This document shows, in pieces, positions 54,234 through 58,007 of a stretch of DNA of 58,007 nucleotides. The notes below the pieces were generated by a model, which saw only the letters and a program-made list of their open reading frames with translations, made no database searches and was not told the DNA's origin. A program made the position numbers and the translations under genes. Numbering within the stretch: the stretch's first letter is position 1; every line of letters begins with the position of its first letter. The DNA comes from Rubrimonas cliftonensis (GTDB lineage: Bacteria; Pseudomonadota; Alphaproteobacteria; Rhodobacterales; Rhodobacteraceae), in assembly GCF_900107585.1 (NCBI RefSeq), contig NZ_FNQM01000018.1, positions 1 through 58,007 on the forward strand, read 5' to 3'.

Positions 54234-55034
54234 TCAGCGCCGGTATGCCGGTTCCTCCGCGTCGAGCTGACGCCTGATCGAGGCGAGATGCAACCGCGCC
54301 GACCGGGCGTCGCCCTCGCGCATCTGGAGAGAGGTCGCCTGCGCCACCTCCGGCGCGACGGGCTCGACCCTGCGGCCGGTGGACATCGCGAGCACCTGAA
54401 CCTCGGCGGCGCGCTCGAGATAATAGAGGTCGTCCCAGGCCTCGGCGATCGAGGGAGCCAGAACCAGGACGCCGTGGTGCTTCATGAACACGATGTCGGC
54501 GTCGCCGACCGCGCCGGCGATGCGGGCGCCCTCGGAGCTGTCGAGCGCGAGGCCGTTGTACTCGCGGTCCACCGCCGTGCGGCCGTAGAACTTGAGCGCG
54601 GTCTGGCCCGCCCAGACCAGCGGCTCGCCCTCGGTCATCGACAGCGCGGTGGCGTAGGGCATGTGGGTGTGGAACGCCGCCCGCGCCCGCGGCAGGCGGC
54701 GATGCAGCTCGGCGTGGATGTGGAACGCCGTCGCCTCCGGCTCGCCGTCGCCGTCCACGACGGCGCCGTTGAAGTCGCAGACCAGCAGGCTGGAGGCGGT
54801 GATCTCGCGGAACGCGAAGCCGAAGGGGTTGACGAGGAACAGGTCGTCGCAGCCGGGCACGACCGCCGAGAAATGGTTGCAGATCCCCTCCTCGAATCCG
54901 TTGCGGGCGGCCGCGCGGAAGCAGGCGGCGAGATCCTCGCGCGCGGCGCGCACGGCGTCCGAGCCCAGGTCGGGCAGGTTGGGCCGCGCGTCCGCGGCGG
55001 TCTGCGTCTTCTTCTCGCTCAGGCCGTGGGCCAT
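54234..55034 (-). CDS. Class II aldolase/adducin-family protein
   Basis: A 266-residue AraD/FucA-type protein. Zinc ligands are His122 and His124 in FHTHMPYATAL and His186 or 187 in MKHHGVL; the catalytic-type Glu is in GEPEATAFHIHAEL near residue 100. The N-terminal CNHFSAVVPG segment matches the family. Members include sugar-phosphate aldolases and decarboxylases; the substrate is unknown. It probably forms an operon with the CoA-transferase. From 55035 to 55259 (225 bp, before the kinase stop) I see nothing certain. Confidence 0.85.
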   Translation of the reverse strand: MAHGLSEKKTQTAADARPNLPDLGSDAVRAAREDLAACFRAAARNGFEEGICNHFSAVVPGCDDLFLVNPFGFAFREITASSLLVCDFNGAVVDGDGEPEATAFHIHAELHRRLPRARAAFHTHMPYATALSMTEGEPLVWAGQTALKFYGRTAVDREYNGLALDSSEGARIAGAVGDADIVFMKHHGVLVLAPSIAEAWDDLYYLERAAEVQVLAMSTGRRVEPVAPEVAQATSLQMREGDARSARLHLASIRRQLDAEEPAYRR

Positions 55035-55259
55035 GTCTGGTCTCCGTGGGAAGGTCGCGAAGCGCGGATGGCGACAGCCTACACGCTCCGGCCGGCTCGA
55101 TCAGCCGCGTAGCGCCGCGCGGCGCGCGCGTGGCGGCCGCGCGCCGGAGCGGCGCCGTCGGGCCCATGGTCCGGGTCGTGGCCGCCCCCGTGACCCGCGC
55201 GAACGGCAGGCGCCTGCGGCGCGGCGGATCCTCGCCTGCCGCGACGGGAGAAGGGTCGC

Positions 55260-57581
55260 CTACTGCGACAGGCGGATCGTCACGACCGCGCCCTCGCCGG
55301 GCGCCGAGGCGATGTCGAGCGTCCCGCCATGGCGCTCCACGAAGGCCTTGGCGACCGTCAGCCCCAGCCCCGCGCCCTCATAGCCGCGGGTCGCCGAGCG
55401 CACGGCCTGTTCGAAGGGCTCGCAGCAGCGCTTCAGGAAGTCCGGCTCCATGCCGACGCCCTGATCGCTCACGACGATCTCGACCCGCCGCCCCTCCAGC
55501 GTCCGCAACGCAACCCGCACGACGCCGCCGGCGGACGAGAAGCGGATCGCGTTGCCCAGAATGTTGCCGAAAGCCTTGTCGATGGCGATGGGGTCCACCA
55601 TCGCGACGGTCGGCAGTCCCGGCAGCTCGGTCTCCATGACGACGCCGGCCCGCTCGGCGCGGGCGTCCTGGCGCGCCACCGCCTCGGCGAGCAGCGCGTT
55701 GAGGTTGACGGGTCTGGGCTCGATGTCGAGCTTGTCCAGATCGGCGTTGGCGTAGTCGAGGACGTGGGTCAGCACCCGCAGCAGCCGCGCGCCGCTGTTG
55801 CGCGCCTCGGTGGCCATCGTCTTGTAGGTCTCGGCGCCGAGCGGCCCGAAGGCCTCCTCGCACATCATGCTGTTGCAGCCGATGATGGCGTTCAGCGGCG
55901 TGCGCAGCTCGTGGCTCATCGTCGCGACGAACTCGGTCTTGGCCCGCGTGGCGGCCTCCGCGCGGATCGTCAGATCGATGAGCTTGCGTTCGCGCCGCCT
56001 TGCGACACGCTCGGCGGCGACGACGCTGGTCACGTCGCGCACGACCACGACCCACTGCGTCGCGTCCTGTCCCTCAAGCCGCGTGACGGCGATTTCCGCG
56101 AAGAAGCGCCGCCCGTTCGGCCGCAGGCAGATCACGCGGCGCCTTCCGGCGCGCACGGCGACGTCAAGCGCCGCCTCCAGCGCCTCGGGGCTGCGCAGTC
56201 TTGGCCAGGCCAGCGCGTGTTCCGGCCGCCGTCCGGGCCCGGGCCCGGGGCCGGGCGCAGGGCCGGGCGCGTCGTCGACGCCGCCGAACATCGCGCTCGC
56301 GGCCGGGTTCATCGCCGTGACGCCGGCGCCGGGCGCGATGACGACGACGCCCTCCGTCAGGCTGTCCGCCACCTGCGCCATCAGGGCGCGGACGCGGCTG
56401 AGCGCGAGAGTGCTCGCCATGAGCCTGAGGTCGAGCCGCGCGGCCCTCGCGGTCAGGTCGAGAAAAAGGCCGATCGACGCCGCCGTGAGCGCCGGCGCGA
56501 TGTCGAGCAGCGTCGGCGACAGGCGCTGCGCCGCCACCGCGAGCGCGAACAGCCCGCCGGCGGTGGCGACGAAGATCAGCGCGGTGCGCCCCGCGCGCCT
56601 CTGCCGCGCGGCCACTCCCGCCACGCCCGCCGCCGCGAAGGCCAGCGCGGCGGCGATGGCGGGGTGCGCGCGGCGCAGCCGCCGGTCCAGCAGCACGCTC
56701 TGGGCGGCCAGCGCCTGCACCACCGGCCCTGGCAGTTGCCCGAAGCGCGGGGTCGGCGCGAGATCGCCCAGCTCCAGCGCGGTCGCCCCGATCAGGACGC
56801 GGCGGCCGCGCACCGCCTCGGGGTCGAACGCGCCGGACGCGACGGCGACGAAGGGCAGCACCGCGAGCCCGCCGGGGTCCACGCCATAGTCGATCCAGAA
56901 CGGCCGCTCGTCGAGGTCTCCCGGGGCGAGGAAGTCGAAGAGGGACGGCGTTGGCGCGTCGCGCCAGTACTGGCGCGGCGCCGCGCGCCAGAGGCGGCCG
57001 TCGGCCTCGGGGGCCATCGTCGCCACGGCCGGGCGGGCGACGGACAGCATGGCCTCCGGCGGCCCCACGTCCACAGCGCCGTCCGCGGCGATCTCGGTGA
57101 ACACCGCGAGCCCGGCTGCGGGCTGCGCGCGGGCCAGCGCCCTCGCAAGCGCGACGTCGTTCTCCTCGTCGGTGCGCGCGCTGAAGTCGACGTCGAAAAG
57201 CACCGTCGTCGCCCCGGCCGCCGTCAGTCGGTCGAGCGCGATGGCGTGAAGCCGGCGCGGCCAAGGCCAGACGCCGATCGCGTCGATGCTCTCGCGGTCG
57301 ATGGTGACGATCAGGAGGTCGTCGGTCGGCGTCGACGTCGCGAGTGGAAACCGCATCTCGATCAGCCGCCGCTCAAGAAATTCGAGGGCCCCGGCGCCGT
57401 AGAGCGTCAGCGCGGTGAGCGCGATCATCGCGGCGCGGGCCGCCGCCGCCGCGACGCCGCGCGCGCCGCTTGCGGCGTCGTTCGCGGCGACCGTGTCCGC
57501 GCCGCCGAGCACCGCCGCGTCGAGCTTCGCCCCGTGCGAGGCTGCGGCCATGTCAGGGCGCGATCCGGCTTCAGGCGTCAT
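55260..57581 (-). CDS. CHASE2-domain sensor histidine kinase
   Basis: A 773-residue transmembrane sensor. An N-terminal helix (about 45-65) precedes a periplasmic CHASE2 domain (about 80-310), then three helices (about 315-395), a PAS domain (about 415-535), a dimerisation domain with phosphoacceptor His557 in SHELRTPL, and a catalytic ATPase domain with the N-box Asn677 and DQGVG at 706-710, and GAGLGLTVAKAFVERHGG. All kinase motifs are intact. The signal sensed is unknown and no response regulator is adjacent. The start is uncertain: ATG 57581 is used here, but ATG 57551 and GTG 57641 are alternatives with weak ribosome sites. Confidence 0.9.
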   Translation of the reverse strand: MTPEAGSRPDMAAASHGAKLDAAVLGGADTVAANDAASGARGVAAAAARAAMIALTALTLYGAGALEFLERRLIEMRFPLATSTPTDDLLIVTIDRESIDAIGVWPWPRRLHAIALDRLTAAGATTVLFDVDFSARTDEENDVALARALARAQPAAGLAVFTEIAADGAVDVGPPEAMLSVARPAVATMAPEADGRLWRAAPRQYWRDAPTPSLFDFLAPGDLDERPFWIDYGVDPGGLAVLPFVAVASGAFDPEAVRGRRVLIGATALELGDLAPTPRFGQLPGPVVQALAAQSVLLDRRLRRAHPAIAAALAFAAAGVAGVAARQRRAGRTALIFVATAGGLFALAVAAQRLSPTLLDIAPALTAASIGLFLDLTARAARLDLRLMASTLALSRVRALMAQVADSLTEGVVVIAPGAGVTAMNPAASAMFGGVDDAPGPAPGPGPGPGRRPEHALAWPRLRSPEALEAALDVAVRAGRRRVICLRPNGRRFFAEIAVTRLEGQDATQWVVVVRDVTSVVAAERVARRRERKLIDLTIRAEAATRAKTEFVATMSHELRTPLNAIIGCNSMMCEEAFGPLGAETYKTMATEARNSGARLLRVLTHVLDYANADLDKLDIEPRPVNLNALLAEAVARQDARAERAGVVMETELPGLPTVAMVDPIAIDKAFGNILGNAIRFSSAGGVVRVALRTLEGRRVEIVVSDQGVGMEPDFLKRCCEPFEQAVRSATRGYEGAGLGLTVAKAFVERHGGTLDIASAPGEGAVVTIRLSQ

Positions 57582-57664
57582 CGGACGGCGCGTCCCCCGG
57601 CGAGGCGATGGCGGTTCGGGCGCGGGCGTCTCAAGGCGCACGTCTCCGCAGGCGCTTCCGCGAC

Positions 57665-58007
57665 CTAGCCCTTGCCCTTGCCCTTGTCGCTCTTGCCGCC
57701 CGCGTTGCCTTTGCCGCCCGCGTTGCTGGCGCCGCCCGCGTCGCCTTTGCCGCTCGCGTTGCCTTTGCCGCTCGCGTTGCCTTTGCCGCCCGCGTTGCTG
57801 CGCCGCCTTTGCCGCTCGCGTCGCCTTTGCCGCCTGCGTCGCCTTTGCCGCCCGCGTCGCCTTTGCCGCCCGCGTTGCTGGCGCCGCCTGCGTCGCCTTT
57901 GCCGCCCGCGTTGCTGGCGCCGCCCGCGTTGCCTTTGCCGCTCGCGTTGCTGGCGCCGCCCGCGTTGCCTTTGCCGCCCGCGTTGCCTTTGCCGCTCGCG
58001 TTGCCTT
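57665..58007 (-). repeat. 18-bp tandem repeat array, possible hexapeptide-repeat gene end (partial)
   Basis: About 17-18 copies of an 18-bp unit run from near 57690 to the window edge. On the minus strand the main frame reads hexapeptides of the form [N/D]-A-[G/S]-G-[K/A]-[G/S] (for example NAGGKG, NASGKG, DAGGKG, NAGGAS). A different frame at the left end reads SDKGKGKG and stops at TAG 57667-57665. The two frames are separated by a break near 57797-57800, where a copy lacks about 10 bp (or one base of the unit GGCGCC). Either frame is open, so it is uncertain which protein is made, or whether any is. The upstream part is outside the window. Confidence 0.6.

Noticed and set aside
57665-58007. 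CRISPR array or collagen-like gene
   Set aside because: There are no unique spacers, and the hexapeptide pattern is not the Gly-X-Y of collagen.

Overview
The window is very G+C-rich (I estimate about 70%) chromosomal DNA from an alphaproteobacterium, most likely of the Rhodobacteraceae/roseobacter type. The evidence is the flagellar gene order flgB-flgC-fliE-fliQ-transglycosylase-flhA-fliR-flhB, an OlsB-type ornithine-lipid enzyme, a DddL-type DMSP lyase, a form I aerobic CO dehydrogenase cluster (coxMSLDEF) and several TRAP/ABC uptake systems. Genes are tightly packed, often joined by ATGA or GTGA overlaps. I found no tRNA, rRNA, CRISPR array, insertion sequence or phage gene. Many very long antisense reading frames are artefacts of base composition and are left out.

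Layout. 0-8.4 kb: tail of a possible hemerythrin-like gene, then fliI facing left and a rightward flagellar export operon (flgB, flgC, fliE, fliQ, a transglycosylase, flhA, fliR, flhB, a FliJ-like gene). 8.5-12.8 kb: a giant CheB-CheR-PAS protein with a degenerate histidine-kinase tail. 12.9-14.6 kb: pgi. 14.6-21.3 kb: coxM-S-L-D-E-F, all leftward; CoxL carries the form I signature AYRCSFR, so this is a bona fide CO-oxidising enzyme. 21.4-25.5 kb: an ABC transmembrane subunit without an ATPase domain, dddL, a UbiH-family hydroxylase, a pyrimidine 5'-nucleotidase and msrB. 25.6-29.7 kb: olsB, a 15-bp tandem repeat, an HSL-family hydrolase, a small membrane protein, a TauE-like permease and dusA. 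29.7-30.2 kb: no recognised gene.

30.2-38.8 kb: an L-idonate/gluconate catabolism region. It contains idnD, a frameshifted and internally deleted 2-hydroxyacid dehydrogenase pseudogene, idnO, idnK, a beta-hydroxyacid dehydrogenase, a small EthD-like protein, a LacI-family regulator, and a convergent TRAP transporter operon. Two identical 16-bp elements containing a TATCGATA core (at 31.74 and 38.78 kb) lie inside matched leftward promoters and look like the operators that make this region one regulon. A probably decayed gene sits between the second promoter and the TRAP operon.

39.3-43.6 kb: arsenic operon arsR-arsC fusion, acr3, arsenate-linked GAPDH, arsJ. 43.7-45.6 kb: an SLC13-type permease with TrkA-C domains. 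45.7-52.6 kb: polyamine uptake (potABCD) followed by an aminotransferase and a PuuA-like gamma-glutamyl ligase. 52.8-55.0 kb: a family III CoA-transferase with an apparently permuted domain order and a class II aldolase-like protein. 55.3-57.6 kb: a CHASE2 sensor histidine kinase. 57.7 kb to the end: an 18-bp tandem repeat array that could encode a Gly/Ala/Lys-rich hexapeptide repeat but contains a frame break.
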